A stretch of 57,449 nucleotides of DNA from Streptomyces sp. DH5 (GCF_020873915.1 NZ_JAHWGP010000043.1:1-57449); one strand, 5' to 3'; positions 17,771-29,191 are shown, numbered from the stretch's first letter. The notes: generated from the sequence alone by a model not told the origin. A program made the numbers and translations.

Positions 17771-18226
17771 CAGACCGGCCAGTTCGCTCCGCTGGGCGTG
17801 GGTGAGCTCTGCGAGGATCGCCCGCTCCTGCGCCAGCAGCCCGGCCAGCGCCTGGTCGGCGCGGTCCCGCCCCTCGTCCGTGAGCCGCACCAGGACACCG
17901 CGCCGGTCACTGGGGTCGGGCAGCCGCTCCACCAGGCCCTTCTTGGCGAGGCGGTCGATGCGGTTGGTCATGGTGCCCGACGTGACCAGCGTCTGGGTCA
18001 GCAACTGCCCCGGCGAGAGCTGGTACGGGGTGCCCGCGCGGCGCAGCGCGGTCAGGACGTCGAACTCCCAGGACTCCAGGCCGTGCTCGGCGAACGCGAG
18101 GCGGCGCGCCCGGTCCAGGTGCCGGGCCAGTCTGCTCACCCGGCTGAGCACCTCGAGCGGTTCCACGTCGAGGTCCGGGCGCTCCCGGCGCCACGCTGCG
18201 ACCAGCCGATCGACCTCGTCCTCCAT
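17729..18226 (-). CDS. MarR family transcriptional regulator
   Basis: The 165-residue protein has the MarR winged-helix fold: WEFDVLTALRRAG, then SPGQLLTQTLVTSGTMTNRIDRLAKKGLVER (recognition helix) and the wing DPSDRRGVLVRLTDEG. MarR proteins bind palindromes as dimers and are usually released by small ligands. It is transcribed divergently from a small-molecule methyltransferase, with a palindrome between the two, so it probably represses both. The ATG at 18226 is the first Met with matching homology. Its end overlaps the response regulator gene. Confidence 0.9.
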   Translation of the reverse strand: MEDEVDRLVAAWRRERPDLDVEPLEVLSRVSRLARHLDRARRLAFAEHGLESWEFDVLTALRRAGTPYQLSPGQLLTQTLVTSGTMTNRIDRLAKKGLVERLPDPSDRRGVLVRLTDEGRDRADQALAGLLAQERAILAELTHAQRSELAGLLRQLTAPFDNVPG

Positions 18227-18274
18227 GGCGATCAGTGTAGTGGTTGTGTCGACGTGAAGTCTCTTGATGTCGAA

Positions 18275-18292
18275 CTTCTTGACGTCGAGAAG
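18275..18292. promoter_or_regulatory. Probable MarR operator
   Basis: CTTCTTGACGTCGAGAAG is an 18-bp palindrome with one mismatched pair. A related half-element, TCTTGATGTCGAA, lies 17 bp upstream at about 18261. Both are in the 117-bp gap between the divergent MarR and methyltransferase genes. Confidence 0.5.
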
Positions 18293-18343
18293 TATGAGGG
18301 TGAGGGTGGGGTACCCGTCCGCCACCGGCCACCGGGAGGCCCC

Positions 18344-19135
18344 GTGCCCGACACCACCCCCGTCTGGGACCCCGCCCAGTACCTCCGTCACGCCGGTCAC
18401 CGCACCCGGCCCTTCACCGACCTGCTCGCCCGCGTCCCGGACCTCCCGCGGGACCCCGCCCGCATCGCCGACCTCGGCTGCGGCGCGGGCAACGTCACCG
18501 CCCTCCTCGCCGCCCGATGGCCCACCGCCCGCATCACCGGCTACGACCACTCGCCCGAGATGCTCGACCGGGCCCGCGCCGGCCACGCGGGCGACAGGCT
18601 CGACTTCGCCCACGCCGACGTCCGCACCTGGACGCCCCGGGAGCCGTACGACCTGATCGTCAGCAACGCCACCCTGCAGTGGGTGCCGGGGCACGCGGAA
18701 CGGTTCGGGGAATGGATCGCAGGGCTCACCCCGGGCGGCACCTTCGCCCTCCAGGTGCCGGGCAACTTCGACGCCCCCAGCCACACCCTGCTGCGCGAAC
18801 TGGCCGCGTCCTCGCGGTGGCGCGCCCGCCTGTCCGGCGCCCTGCGCCACGAGGAGGCCGTACTCCGCCCGGAGACCTACCTGGAGCGCCTCACCGCCCT
18901 CGGCTGCGCGACCGACGCCTGGGAGACCACCTACATCCACCTGCTGCGGGGGGAGGACCCGGTCCTCGACTGGGTCAGGGGCACGGCCCTGCGGCCCGTC
19001 CTCACCGCCCTCGACGGCGACCCGGAGGCGCGTGAGCACTTCGTCGCCGACTACCGCGCCGCCTACCCCGCCGGCCCCCACGGCACCCCGTTCCCCTTCC
19101 GCCGCGTCTTCGCGGCGGCGAGCAAGCGGAGTTGA
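18344..19135 (+). CDS. tam: SAM-dependent methyltransferase, trans-aconitate methyltransferase (Tam) family
   Basis: The 263-residue class I methyltransferase begins with PVWDPAQYLRHAGHRTRPF, the typical Tam N-terminus, followed by SAM motif I ADLGCGAGNVTALL (about residues 40-53), GYDHSPEML, and LIVSNATLQWVPGH. Tam methylates trans-aconitate, which otherwise inhibits aconitase; the exact substrate is inferred from family resemblance. The GTG at 18344 follows GGGAGG by four bases. Divergence from a MarR gene suggests induction by a small molecule. It ends two bases before the convergent toxin gene. Confidence 0.85.
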   Translation: MPDTTPVWDPAQYLRHAGHRTRPFTDLLARVPDLPRDPARIADLGCGAGNVTALLAARWPTARITGYDHSPEMLDRARAGHAGDRLDFAHADVRTWTPREPYDLIVSNATLQWVPGHAERFGEWIAGLTPGGTFALQVPGNFDAPSHTLLRELAASSRWRARLSGALRHEEAVLRPETYLERLTALGCATDAWETTYIHLLRGEDPVLDWVRGTALRPVLTALDGDPEAREHFVADYRAAYPAGPHGTPFPFRRVFAAASKRS

Positions 19136-19137
19136 TC

Positions 19138-19389
19138 TCAGGGCGTACGCCCCAAATGTGTGACCAGGATGCGGATGATGTGGTCGTCGATGACGTAAAG
19201 GACCCGACACTCGCCGATGCGCAGACGGCGGAGGTCCGGTGATCCGTACGGAACCGACCCTGCCGGGCGAGGATTCTCGGCGAGCTTGTCGATGGTGTCG
19301 AGGACCAGCGCAAGGCCGCTCGCGTCCTCGTCGAGGAACCGAGCCGCGGAGTCGAGAGCGTGCGGCTCGAAAATGATCTCGCAGGTCAC
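19138..19389 (-). CDS. RelE/ParE family toxin
   Basis: An 83-residue protein of the RelE/ParE fold: start CEIIFEPHALDSAARFL, central LVLDTIDKLAENPRPAGSVP and the conserved C-terminal strands LRRLRIGECRVLYVIDDHIIRILVT. Such toxins either cleave mRNA on the ribosome or poison gyrase; sequence alone does not decide which. Its ATG overlaps the antitoxin stop by four bases, the standard antitoxin-first arrangement, so production depends on translation of the antitoxin. Confidence 0.85.
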   Translation of the reverse strand: MTCEIIFEPHALDSAARFLDEDASGLALVLDTIDKLAENPRPAGSVPYGSPDLRRLRIGECRVLYVIDDHIIRILVTHLGRTP

Positions 19390-19640
19390 TTCTGCTCGAG
19401 CCCCAACCGCCTGCGCACCTCGGCCATGGGAACGCCCGGTCCGAGCGTTCCCTCCGCCTTGCGCCGCTGGTAGTCGGCCACCGCCAGCGCGTCTTCGAGA
19501 TCCTCTATGACCTGTGGTGACACGAGCAGCGCGGCCACGTGCCCGTGGTCCGTGAGCGCGATGGTCTCTTTGCTGTGGGCCGCGCGACGGACGAGGTCGC
19601 CGAGCTGGGCGCGGGCTGCGCTGATCGTGATCTCAGTCAT
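19386..19640 (-). CDS. Phd/YefM family antitoxin
   Basis: An 84-residue protein with the Phd/YefM DNA-binding N-terminus (TEITISAARAQLGDLVRRAAHSKETIALTDHGHVAALLVSP) and a charged C-terminal tail expected to wrap the toxin. It is first in the operon and overlaps the toxin start. The ATG at 19640 gives the conserved start; longer in-frame options exist through upstream ATGs. An inverted repeat just upstream suggests autoregulation. Confidence 0.85.
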   Translation of the reverse strand: MTEITISAARAQLGDLVRRAAHSKETIALTDHGHVAALLVSPQVIEDLEDALAVADYQRRKAEGTLGPGVPMAEVRRRLGLEQK

Positions 19641-19653
19641 GCTCACATGGTTG

Positions 19654-19671
19654 CACAACATTAACCTTGTG
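19654..19671. promoter_or_regulatory. Inverted repeat before the toxin-antitoxin operon
   Basis: CACAA (19654-19658) and TTGTG (19667-19671) flank an 8-bp AT-containing spacer, 14 bases upstream of the antitoxin ATG. The position fits an autoregulatory operator overlapping the promoter. The arms are short. Confidence 0.4.
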
Positions 19672-19681
19672 TGCCATTGAT

Positions 19682-20359
19682 TCAGCTCTTCCGGTGGCCT
19701 ATCAGCCGCGGCTTCGGCTCCAGGCCGTCCAGCCCGTGCCACGCCAGATTCACCAGGTGCGCCGCCACCTCCGCCTTCTTCGGCCTGCGCACGTCCAGCC
19801 ACCACTGCCCCGTCAGCGCCACCATCCCGACCAGCGCCTGCGCGTACAGCGGGGCCAGCTTCGGGTCGAAGCCGCGGGACTTGAACTCGCGGCCCAGGAT
19901 GTCCTCCACCTGGGTGGCGATGTCCGAGATCAGCGACGCGAACGACCCCGTCGACTGGGGAATGGGCGAGTCACGGACCAGGATGCGGAAACCGTCCGTG
20001 TACTCCTCGATGTAGTCCAGGAGCGCGAACGCCGCCTGCTCGCACAGCTCCCGGGGGTGACCGGCCGTCAGCGAACCGGTCACCATGTCCAGCAGGCGCC
20101 GCATCTCGCGGTCCACCACCACCGCGTACAGGCCCTCCTTGCCGCCGAAGTGCTCGTACACCACCGGCTTGGAGACCCCGGCCTTCGCCGCGATCTCCTC
20201 CACCGACGTGCCCTCGAAGCCCTTCGCCGCGAAGAGGGTGCGGCCGATCTCCAGCAACTGCTCGCGGCGCTCCGCACCGGTCATCCGGGTGCGGCGCGCA
20301 CGCCGCGGCTTGTCATTGCTCGGGGTGCTGCTGGAGTCGGTCGCCACGACGACCATCAT
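19682..20359 (-). CDS. TetR family transcriptional regulator linked to the desaturase
   Basis: The 225-residue protein has an N-terminal TetR helix-turn-helix (RREQLLEIGRTLFAAKGFEGTSVEEIAAKAGVSKPVVYEHFGGKEGLYA, about residues 31-79) and an all-helical ligand domain. Its start overlaps the stop of the fatty-acid desaturase (ATGATG in the overlap), so the regulator is coupled to the gene it presumably controls. Regulators of unsaturated fatty-acid synthesis sensing acyl-CoA are a known theme (DesT in Pseudomonas); a similar job is inferred here. The repeated dyads upstream of the desaturase are candidate binding sites. Confidence 0.85.
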   Translation of the reverse strand: MMVVVATDSSSTPSNDKPRRARRTRMTGAERREQLLEIGRTLFAAKGFEGTSVEEIAAKAGVSKPVVYEHFGGKEGLYAVVVDREMRRLLDMVTGSLTAGHPRELCEQAAFALLDYIEEYTDGFRILVRDSPIPQSTGSFASLISDIATQVEDILGREFKSRGFDPKLAPLYAQALVGMVALTGQWWLDVRRPKKAEVAAHLVNLAWHGLDGLEPKPRLIGHRKS

Positions 20360-21369
20360 GCCGTCTCGACGGTTTCCTTCCCCCGCCGGGCGCCGCCCTC
20401 CGGGGTGTTACGCCGGGAATCGATACGCGAGCGTGACGGCCACCGCACGTCGGAGGCCCAGCCCAGCTGCTCGAACCAGCGGATCAGACGGGCGGAGGAA
20501 TCCAGCTGCCCCCGCTCCACACCGTGCCGCGCCGACGTCGGGTCCGCGTGGTGCAGGTTGTGCCACGACTCGCCGCACGACAGGATCGCCAGCCACCACA
20601 CGTTGCCCGAACGGTCCCGCGACCTGAACGGCCGCTTGCCGACCGCGTGACAGATCGAGTTGATCGACCACGTCACGTGGTGCAGCAGCGCCACCCGCAC
20701 CAGCGAGCCCCAGAAGAACCCGGTGAACGCCCCCCACCACGACATGGTGACCAGACCGCCGATCAGCGCCGGCAGCGCCAGCGACACCAGCGTCCACAGG
20801 ACGAACTGCCGCGAGATCGCCCGCAGCGCCGGATCCTTGATCAGATCCGGGGCGTACTTGTCCTGCGGCGTCTGCTCCTCGTCGAACATCCAGCCGATGT
20901 GCGCCCACCACAGGCCCTTCAGCAACGCCGGAACCGTCTCCCCGTACTTCCACGGCGAATGCGGGTCGCCCTCGTCGTCGGAGAACTTGTGGTGCTTGCG
21001 GTGATCGGCCACCCACCGCACCAGGGGGCCTTCCACCGCCATGGACCCGGCGATCGCCAGCGCGATCTTCAGCGGCCGCTTCGCCTTGAACGAACCGTGC
21101 GTGAAATGACGGTGGAAACCGATCGTGATGCCGTGGCACCCCAGGAAGTAGAAGAAGACCAGCAGACCGAGGTCCAGCCAGCTCACCCCCCACCCCCATG
21201 CCAGCGGCACCGCCGCCACCAGCGCCAGGAACGGCACCGTGATGAAGAGCAGCAGCGTGATCTGCTCGATGGAGCGCTTGCGCTCCCCGCCCAGCGTGGC
21301 GGAGGGCACTGCGTCGTCGGACGGGCGTTGCTTCGAGGCTTCGTCGAGCACATCGGGACTTGAGGTCAT
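20356..21369 (-). CDS. Acyl-CoA / fatty acid delta-9-type desaturase
   Basis: The 337-residue membrane di-iron desaturase has three histidine boxes: HRHFTH (about residues 86-91), HRKHH (about 123-127) and HNLHHADPTSARHG near the C-terminus. Membrane helices surround the boxes. The architecture matches bacterial stearoyl-CoA-type delta-9 desaturases, which introduce a cis double bond into saturated acyl chains to adjust membrane fluidity. The ATG at 21369 has only a weak GGGGAA-type ribosome-binding site. It forms an operon with the downstream TetR gene, and two operator-like repeats lie 65-91 bases upstream. Confidence 0.9.
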   Translation of the reverse strand: MTSSPDVLDEASKQRPSDDAVPSATLGGERKRSIEQITLLLFITVPFLALVAAVPLAWGWGVSWLDLGLLVFFYFLGCHGITIGFHRHFTHGSFKAKRPLKIALAIAGSMAVEGPLVRWVADHRKHHKFSDDEGDPHSPWKYGETVPALLKGLWWAHIGWMFDEEQTPQDKYAPDLIKDPALRAISRQFVLWTLVSLALPALIGGLVTMSWWGAFTGFFWGSLVRVALLHHVTWSINSICHAVGKRPFRSRDRSGNVWWLAILSCGESWHNLHHADPTSARHGVERGQLDSSARLIRWFEQLGWASDVRWPSRSRIDSRRNTPEGGARRGKETVETA

Positions 21370-21433
21370 GCGTTCCCCTGTGGGGTATGTGGACTGAGGG
21401 TGGGTGCCGGGCGAACGGATCAGCAGTGTTCCC

Positions 21434-21460
21434 TACGGTTCCGTAACCTACGGCAACGTA
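21434..21460. promoter_or_regulatory. Tandem operator-like dyads upstream of the desaturase
   Basis: TACGGTTCCGTA (21434-21445) has perfect 5-bp arms, and TACGGCAACGTA (21449-21460) has 4-bp arms. They repeat with a 15-bp period as CCTACGG units. A further perfect dyad, TTGCC / GGCAA, lies at 21475-21488. All are in the 290-bp gap between the desaturase and ppc. A TATCCT at 21522-21527 may be the ppc -10. Confidence 0.55.
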
Positions 21461-21659
21461 AGTATGGCAGTGCGTTGCCCGACGGCAAGAGCCCCTGAGC
21501 CTGCGCGTCCGGGTCGACACCTATCCTTGGAACTCGGTCGGACAGCGCGGTCCGCTCTGATTCCTTCCCGGACGTCCGGCCCGCAGGCGGCACACGCCGT
21601 GCGAGACGCTCGTCCGGGTTCCCTCCAGACGAGCTTCAACACTGCAAGGAGCCGCACCT

Positions 21660-24401
<2,742 letters not shown>

Positions 24402-24427
24402 CCCGGAAGACGCTGCTGGAAGACGCC

Positions 24428-24470
24428 AGTGCCCCCGGTCCCGTACACCCCGTACGGGACCGGGGGCACT
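24428..24470. terminator. Strong bidirectional hairpin terminator
   Basis: A perfect 19-bp stem joins 24428-24446 (AGTGCCCCCGGTCCCGTAC) to 24452-24470 around a 5-base loop. It lies between ppc and the convergent gene at 24478, so it can serve both. Confidence 0.85.
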
Positions 24471-24477
24471 CCCCGTC

Positions 24478-24963
24478 TCACACCACCACGAACGCCGCCG
24501 TCAGCAGCGCCGCCCCCGACAGAGCCATCACCCACGCCACCCGCGTCCGCAGCAGACCACCCGCCACGACCACCGACGCCAGCAGCAGCGCACCCCCCAG
24601 CGGCACCCACGCGTAGAGGATCCCCGCCGGCCCCCCACGGACCCCCTCCACGCCCCCCGGCTTCAGCACCACCGTGTACGTCCGGCCCTCCTCCACGGCC
24701 ACCGAACGCTCCAGCCGCACCTCCGCACGCGGCTGCGAACCCGCGGACAACGGCGCGTACGGACCGGTACACGTCCCCCCGGCACACCGCGCGACCGCCA
24801 CCGTGCCGCGCTCCCGCCCCTTCGTCAGCATCGCGTGCTGCGCCGTCCCCCACGACGCCCACACACCCGCGACCAGGATCAGCGCGGCGACCGTGCCCAT
24901 CGCCGCGAACCGGCCGAAGCGCAGTGCGGAGGAGCCACGGGACGAACGGGCAGCGGGAGACAT
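24478..24963 (-). CDS. Small membrane protein of unknown function
   Basis: A 161-residue protein with one membrane helix near the N-terminus (about 22-40, GTVAALILVAGVWASW), an extracytoplasmic stretch of about 70 residues containing a close Cys pair (ARCAGGTCTG), and two C-terminal membrane helices (about 114-158). The layout resembles DUF3592-like proteins, but I cannot assign it firmly. It shares the strand with pth (91 bases upstream) and ends at the ppc terminator. Confidence 0.7.
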   Translation of the reverse strand: MSPAARSSRGSSALRFGRFAAMGTVAALILVAGVWASWGTAQHAMLTKGRERGTVAVARCAGGTCTGPYAPLSAGSQPRAEVRLERSVAVEEGRTYTVVLKPGGVEGVRGGPAGILYAWVPLGGALLLASVVVAGGLLRTRVAWVMALSGAALLTAAFVVV

Positions 24964-25054
24964 GGCCGAGATCCTTGGCCATGACCTCGCAGTCGGTCAA
25001 CTCCGCCGGGGGACCACACCGGACGACCCCACCGAAGCCTTCCCCCTCAGCAGG

Positions 25055-25660
25055 TCACGAGTTGTACGTCCCCTGCGCCCGCTCCAACCCCTCGATCACC
25101 AGACACTCCACCGCGTCCGCCGCACGGTCCACGAAGTAGTCCAGCTCCTTGCGCTCCACCGACGAGAAGTCCCTCAACACGAAATCCGCCACCGGCATCC
25201 GCCCCGGCGGCCTGCCGATCCCGAACCGCACCCGGTGGTACTCCCGCCCGAACGCACCCGTCAGCGACTTCAGCCCGTTGTGACCGTTGTCCCCGCCACC
25301 CAGCTTCAACCGCAGCGCCCCGTAGTCGATGTCCAGCTCGTCATGAACCGCCACCACACGCCCCACCGGAACCTTGTAGAAGTCCCGCAGCGCGTTCACC
25401 GGACCACCCGACAGATTCATGTACGACATCGGCTTCGCCAGCACCACCCGACGGTTCCCCGGACCCGGAGGACCGATCCTGCCCTCCACCACCTGCACCT
25501 GGGCCTTCCCCGCCCGCTTGAACCGGCCTCCCATCCGCTCCGCCAGCAGATCCGCCACCATGAACCCCACGTTGTGCCGGTTCATCGCATACCCCGGCCC
25601 CGGATTCCCCAGCCCCACCACCAGCCAGGGACCCGCCGCGCCGGCCTCGTCCGTCGTCAC
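25055..25660 (-). CDS. pth: Peptidyl-tRNA hydrolase
   Basis: Pth cleaves peptidyl-tRNA released by stalled ribosomes. The 201-residue protein shows [22 protein letters not shown] with the catalytic His, the [10 protein letters not shown] segment, [13 protein letters not shown] with the catalytic Asp, and [13 protein letters not shown]. The GTG at 25660 lies about nine bases after GGAGGAGG; the longer frame upstream has no homology. It follows rplY by 111 bases on the same strand, a conserved pairing. Confidence 0.95.
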   Translation of the reverse strand: MTTDEAGAAGPWLVVGLGNPGPGYAMNRHNVGFMVADLLAERMGGRFKRAGKAQVQVVEGRIGPPGPGNRRVVLAKPMSYMNLSGGPVNALRDFYKVPVGRVVAVHDELDIDYGALRLKLGGGDNGHNGLKSLTGAFGREYHRVRFGIGRPPGRMPVADFVLRDFSSVERKELDYFVDRAADAVECLVIEGLERAQGTYNS

Positions 25661-25771
25661 GCCCACGCCTCCTCCACACGCGCCGTCCGCACCCGCGGAC
25701 ACGCGCCTCCCTGCACGTCGGCCGCTGCCCCGCACGGGAACAGCGGCCGACGCAACGACTCACCCGGAGGA

Positions 25772-26359
25772 TCAGGCCTCGGCGGCCTCTTCACCCTCGC
25801 CCTCGGACGCCTCCTCGGCCTGCGCGGCCAGCACCTGGAGCACCACCGTGTCCTCCTCGACGGCCAGCGTCACGCCGGAGGGCAGCGGGATGTCCTTGGC
25901 GAGGATGGAGGCACCGGCCTCCAGACCCTCGACGGAGACGGTCACACCGTCGGGGATGTGCGTCGCCTCGGCCTCGACCGGCAGCGTCGGCAGGACGTGC
26001 TCCAGCAGGTTGCCACCCGGCGCCAGCTCACCCTCGGTCTGCACGTAGATCTCGACCTGGACCTTCTCGCCACGCTTCACCATCAGCAGGTCCACGTGCT
26101 CCAGGAAGCCCTTCAGCGGGTCACGCTGCACGGCCTTCGGGATCGCCAGCTGCTTCTCCTTGCCGTCGATGTCCAGCGCGATCAGCACGTTCGGCGTACG
26201 CAGCGCCAGCAGCAGCTCGTGGCCCGGCAGCGTCACGTGCAGCGGCTCGAGACCGTGCTCGTACACCACACCCGGAACGTTGTTCTCACGACGGATACGG
26301 CGCGCGGCACCCTTGCCGAACTCGGTGCGCAGGGTGGCGGAGATCTTCACCTCGGACAT
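25772..26359 (-). CDS. rplY: 50S ribosomal protein L25 (Ctc/TL5 form)
   Basis: This 195-residue protein binds 5S rRNA. The N-terminal L25 domain (EVKISATLRTEFGKGAARRIRRENNVPGVVYEHG) is followed by the longer C-terminal Ctc/TL5 beta domain, and by a Glu/Ala-rich acidic tail. The longer form is linked to stress response in Bacillus. The ATG at 26359 is five bases after GAGGAG; the GTG two codons upstream is too close to that site. A good promoter lies about 130 bases upstream. Confidence 0.93.
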   Translation of the reverse strand: MSEVKISATLRTEFGKGAARRIRRENNVPGVVYEHGLEPLHVTLPGHELLLALRTPNVLIALDIDGKEKQLAIPKAVQRDPLKGFLEHVDLLMVKRGEKVQVEIYVQTEGELAPGGNLLEHVLPTLPVEAEATHIPDGVTVSVEGLEAGASILAKDIPLPSGVTLAVEEDTVVLQVLAAQAEEASEGEGEEAAEA

Positions 26360-26491
26360 AATCACTCCTCGAAGTCAGAAACGGACGTGGTCACCCGGCC
26401 ACGAACGGCCTGCTACGAAGAGCGCGTCGATAACGGACCGCCGTACGACTTCACCGAAGCGGTACGGCCTCCCTCGCCGAGCAACTGGAAC

Positions 26492-26521
26492 AGTCTACTC
26501 GGACCAGGAGGCCGCACCCAA
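26492..26521 (-). promoter_or_regulatory. Housekeeping-type promoter for rplY-pth
   Basis: On the minus strand, TTGGGT (26521-26516) and TAGACT (26497-26492) are separated by 18 bp. Both are close to the consensus for the main sigma factor. The predicted start gives a leader of about 125 bases before rplY. Confidence 0.55.
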
Positions 26522-26563
26522 AACGATCACCGGTAACCGCACCGACGCCCGTCCGCAGAACCC

Positions 26564-27544
26564 TTACTGCTCGTCGAACAGGCTCGTCACGGAACCGTCC
26601 TCGAACACCTCACGCGTCGCACGCGCGATCGTTGGCGCGATCGACAGCACCTTGATCTTGTCCAGCGACTCGCTCAGCTCGATCGGCGTCGGCAACGTGT
26701 CCGTGAACACGAACTCACTCACCCGCGAGTTCTTCAACCGGTCCGCCGCCGGACCCGACAGCACACCGTGCGTCGCCGTCACGATGACATCCTCCGCACC
26801 GTGCGCGAACAACGCGTCCGCCGCCGCACAGATCGTGCCACCCGTGTCGATCATGTCGTCCACCAGCACGCACACGCGGCCCTTCACCTCACCGACCACC
26901 TCGTGCACGGTGACCTGGTTCGCCACGTCCTTGTCCCGACGCTTGTGCACGATCGCCAGCGGAGCACCCAGCCGGTCACACCAACGGTCCGCCACCCGCA
27001 CACGACCCGCGTCCGGCGACACCACCGTCAGCTTCGAACGGTCCACCTTCGCACCCACGTAGTCCGCCAGCAGCGGCAGCGCGAACAGATGATCCACCGG
27101 ACCGTCGAAGAAGCCCTGGATCTGATCCGTGTGCAGATCCACCGCCAGCAGCCGCGTCGCACCCGCCGTCTTCATCAGATCCGCGATCAGACGCGCCGAA
27201 ATCGGTTCACGACCCCGGTGCTTCTTGTCCTGCCGCGCGTAACCGTAGAACGGCACGATCACCGTGATCGACCGCGCCGAAGCACGCTTCAGCGCATCGA
27301 TCATGATCAACTGCTCCATGATCCACTTGTTGATCGGAGCGGTGTGGCTCTGGATCAGGAAACAGTCGGCACCACGAGCCGACTCCTGATACCGCACATA
27401 GATCTCGCCATTGGCGAAGTCGAAGGCCTTCGTCGGAACGACCCCGACCCCCAGCTGGCGGGCGACCTCCTCGGCAAGCGCGGGGTGTGCGCGGCCGGAG
27501 AAGAGCATCATCTTCTTCTCGCCGGTCGTCTTGATCCCGGTCAC
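26564..27544 (-). CDS. prs: Ribose-phosphate pyrophosphokinase (PRPP synthetase)
   Basis: Prs makes phosphoribosyl pyrophosphate from ribose-5-phosphate and ATP for nucleotide, His and Trp synthesis. The 326-residue protein has KMMLFSGRAHPALAEEVA, FANGEIYVRYQESARGAD, PFYGYARQDKKHRGREP, the DLHTDQIQGFF segment and the PRPP-binding loop VCVLVDDMIDTGGT. The GTG at 27544 is eight bases after GAGGAG. It lies 88 bases after glmU on the same strand, the usual glmU-prs arrangement. Confidence 0.96.
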   Translation of the reverse strand: MTGIKTTGEKKMMLFSGRAHPALAEEVARQLGVGVVPTKAFDFANGEIYVRYQESARGADCFLIQSHTAPINKWIMEQLIMIDALKRASARSITVIVPFYGYARQDKKHRGREPISARLIADLMKTAGATRLLAVDLHTDQIQGFFDGPVDHLFALPLLADYVGAKVDRSKLTVVSPDAGRVRVADRWCDRLGAPLAIVHKRRDKDVANQVTVHEVVGEVKGRVCVLVDDMIDTGGTICAAADALFAHGAEDVIVTATHGVLSGPAADRLKNSRVSEFVFTDTLPTPIELSESLDKIKVLSIAPTIARATREVFEDGSVTSLFDEQ

Positions 27545-27632
27545 AGCACTGTCTCCTCAGAGGTGTCGCAGCAGGTGGGCGTGCAGATGTGCACTTATCA
27601 CGGTACGCCGTCCTCGAGCCGGCAAAATCCGG

Positions 27633-29078
27633 TCACCCCTCCCCGGCCGACCCACGGGAAGCCTCCTCGGCGGCCTGCGCCGCAGCACTCCCCGGACGCT
27701 TACGAGCCACCCAACCCTCGATATTCCGCTGCTGACCACGGGCCACGGCCAGCGAACCGGGCGGCACATCCTTCGTGATCACCGAGCCGGCAGCCGTGTA
27801 GGCGCCGTCCCCGATCGTGACAGGTGCCACAAACATGTTGTCCGAACCCGTCTTGCAATGCGAGCCGACCGTCGTGTGGTGCTTGTGCTCCCCGTCATAG
27901 TTGACGAACACACTCGCCGCACCGATGTTCGAGAACGCGCCGATCGTGGCATCCCCCACATACGACAGATGCGGAACCTTCGTCCCCTCACCGATCGACG
28001 CGTTCTTCGTCTCCACGTACGTACCGATCTTGCCCTTACGACCCAGACGCGTCCCCGGACGCAAATACGCGAACGGACCCACCGACGCCTCCGGACCCAC
28101 CTCGGCACCCACCGCCACCACGTTGTCCACCCGCGCCCCCGCACCCACCACGGTGTCCGTCAAACGGGTGTTCGGACCCACCTCGCACCCCTCCGCGAGA
28201 TGCGTCGCACCGTGCAACTGCGTCCCCGGGTGGACGACCACATCCCGCTCGAACGTCACGGCCGAATCGACCCACGTCGAAGCCGGATCGACCACCGTCA
28301 CACCCGACAGCATCGCCGCGGTCAACAACCGGTCGTTCAGGATCCGCCGCGCCTCCGACAACTGCACACGGTTGTTGATCCCCGCGATCTCCCGGTGATC
28401 CCCCGCCACCGACGCACCCACCCGGTGCCCCGCCCCCCGCAGGATCCCCAGCACATCCGTCAGGTACTCCTCACCCTGACTGTTGTCCGTACGCACCTGC
28501 TTCAGAGCATCCGCCAGCAGCGCACCGTCGAACGCGAACACACCCGAATTGATCTCCCGGACCGCCAGCACCTCCGCCGACGCGTCCTTGTGCTCCACGA
28601 TCGCCGTCACCGCACCGGAGTCGTCCCGCACGATCCGCCCGTAACCGGTGGCGTCCGGCACCTCCGCCGTCAGCACCGTCACCGCGTTCCCGTCCGCCGC
28701 GTGCGTCTCCGACAGCCGGCGCAGCGTCTCACCCGTCAGCAACGGCGTGTCGCCACACACCACCACCACGGTCCCGTCCACGGAACCGCCCAGCTCCTCC
28801 AGACCCATCCGCACGGCGTGCCCCGTGCCGTTCTGCTCCTCCTGCACCGCGGTACGGACGGCGGGAGCGATCTCGGAGAGGTGCGCGGTCACCTTCTCGC
28901 GGGCGTGACCCACGACGACGACCAGGTGCGCCGGGTCGAGTTCACCGGCGGCGGCGAGGACGTGGCCCACCAGGGAACGGCCACAGATGTCGTGCAGGAC
29001 CTTCGGTGTGGCCGACTTCATACGGGTGCCCTCACCCGCTGCGAGTACGACGACGGCTGCCGGGCGGTTGGCGCTCAC
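27633..29078 (-). CDS. glmU: Bifunctional GlcNAc-1-phosphate uridyltransferase / GlcN-1-P acetyltransferase
   Basis: GlmU makes UDP-GlcNAc for peptidoglycan. The 481-residue protein has an N-terminal nucleotidyltransferase domain (VVVLAAGEGTRMKSATPKVLH, EEQNGTGHA, CGDTPLL) and a C-terminal left-handed beta-helix acetyltransferase domain with hexapeptide repeats (GAFSNIGAASVFVNYDG, the acetyl-CoA site). The C-terminus is Ala/Ser-rich, as in other actinobacteria. The GTG at 29078 has a weak AGGG ribosome-binding site. It follows the tRNA-Gln gene and its terminator on the same strand. Confidence 0.96.
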   Translation of the reverse strand: MSANRPAAVVVLAAGEGTRMKSATPKVLHDICGRSLVGHVLAAAGELDPAHLVVVVGHAREKVTAHLSEIAPAVRTAVQEEQNGTGHAVRMGLEELGGSVDGTVVVVCGDTPLLTGETLRRLSETHAADGNAVTVLTAEVPDATGYGRIVRDDSGAVTAIVEHKDASAEVLAVREINSGVFAFDGALLADALKQVRTDNSQGEEYLTDVLGILRGAGHRVGASVAGDHREIAGINNRVQLSEARRILNDRLLTAAMLSGVTVVDPASTWVDSAVTFERDVVVHPGTQLHGATHLAEGCEVGPNTRLTDTVVGAGARVDNVVAVGAEVGPEASVGPFAYLRPGTRLGRKGKIGTYVETKNASIGEGTKVPHLSYVGDATIGAFSNIGAASVFVNYDGEHKHHTTVGSHCKTGSDNMFVAPVTIGDGAYTAAGSVITKDVPPGSLAVARGQQRNIEGWVARKRPGSAAAQAAEEASRGSAGEG

Positions 29079-29150
29079 GGGGATGCCCTTCGGCTGTTCG
29101 GGGAGGGGGTGACATCCGCAGGATACCGGGGCGGGTGTGGGGGGACATGA

Positions 29151-29184
29151 GTGCGGGCCCTGACCGAAAGGTCAGGGCCCGCAC
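29151..29184 (-). terminator. tRNA-Gln terminator with GNRA loop
   Basis: A perfect 15-bp stem (GTGCGGGCCCTGACC, 29151-29165, with 29170-29184) closes on a four-base loop. It begins seven bases past the tRNA 3' end, between the tRNA and glmU. Confidence 0.8.
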
Positions 29185-29191
29185 AGCGCAG

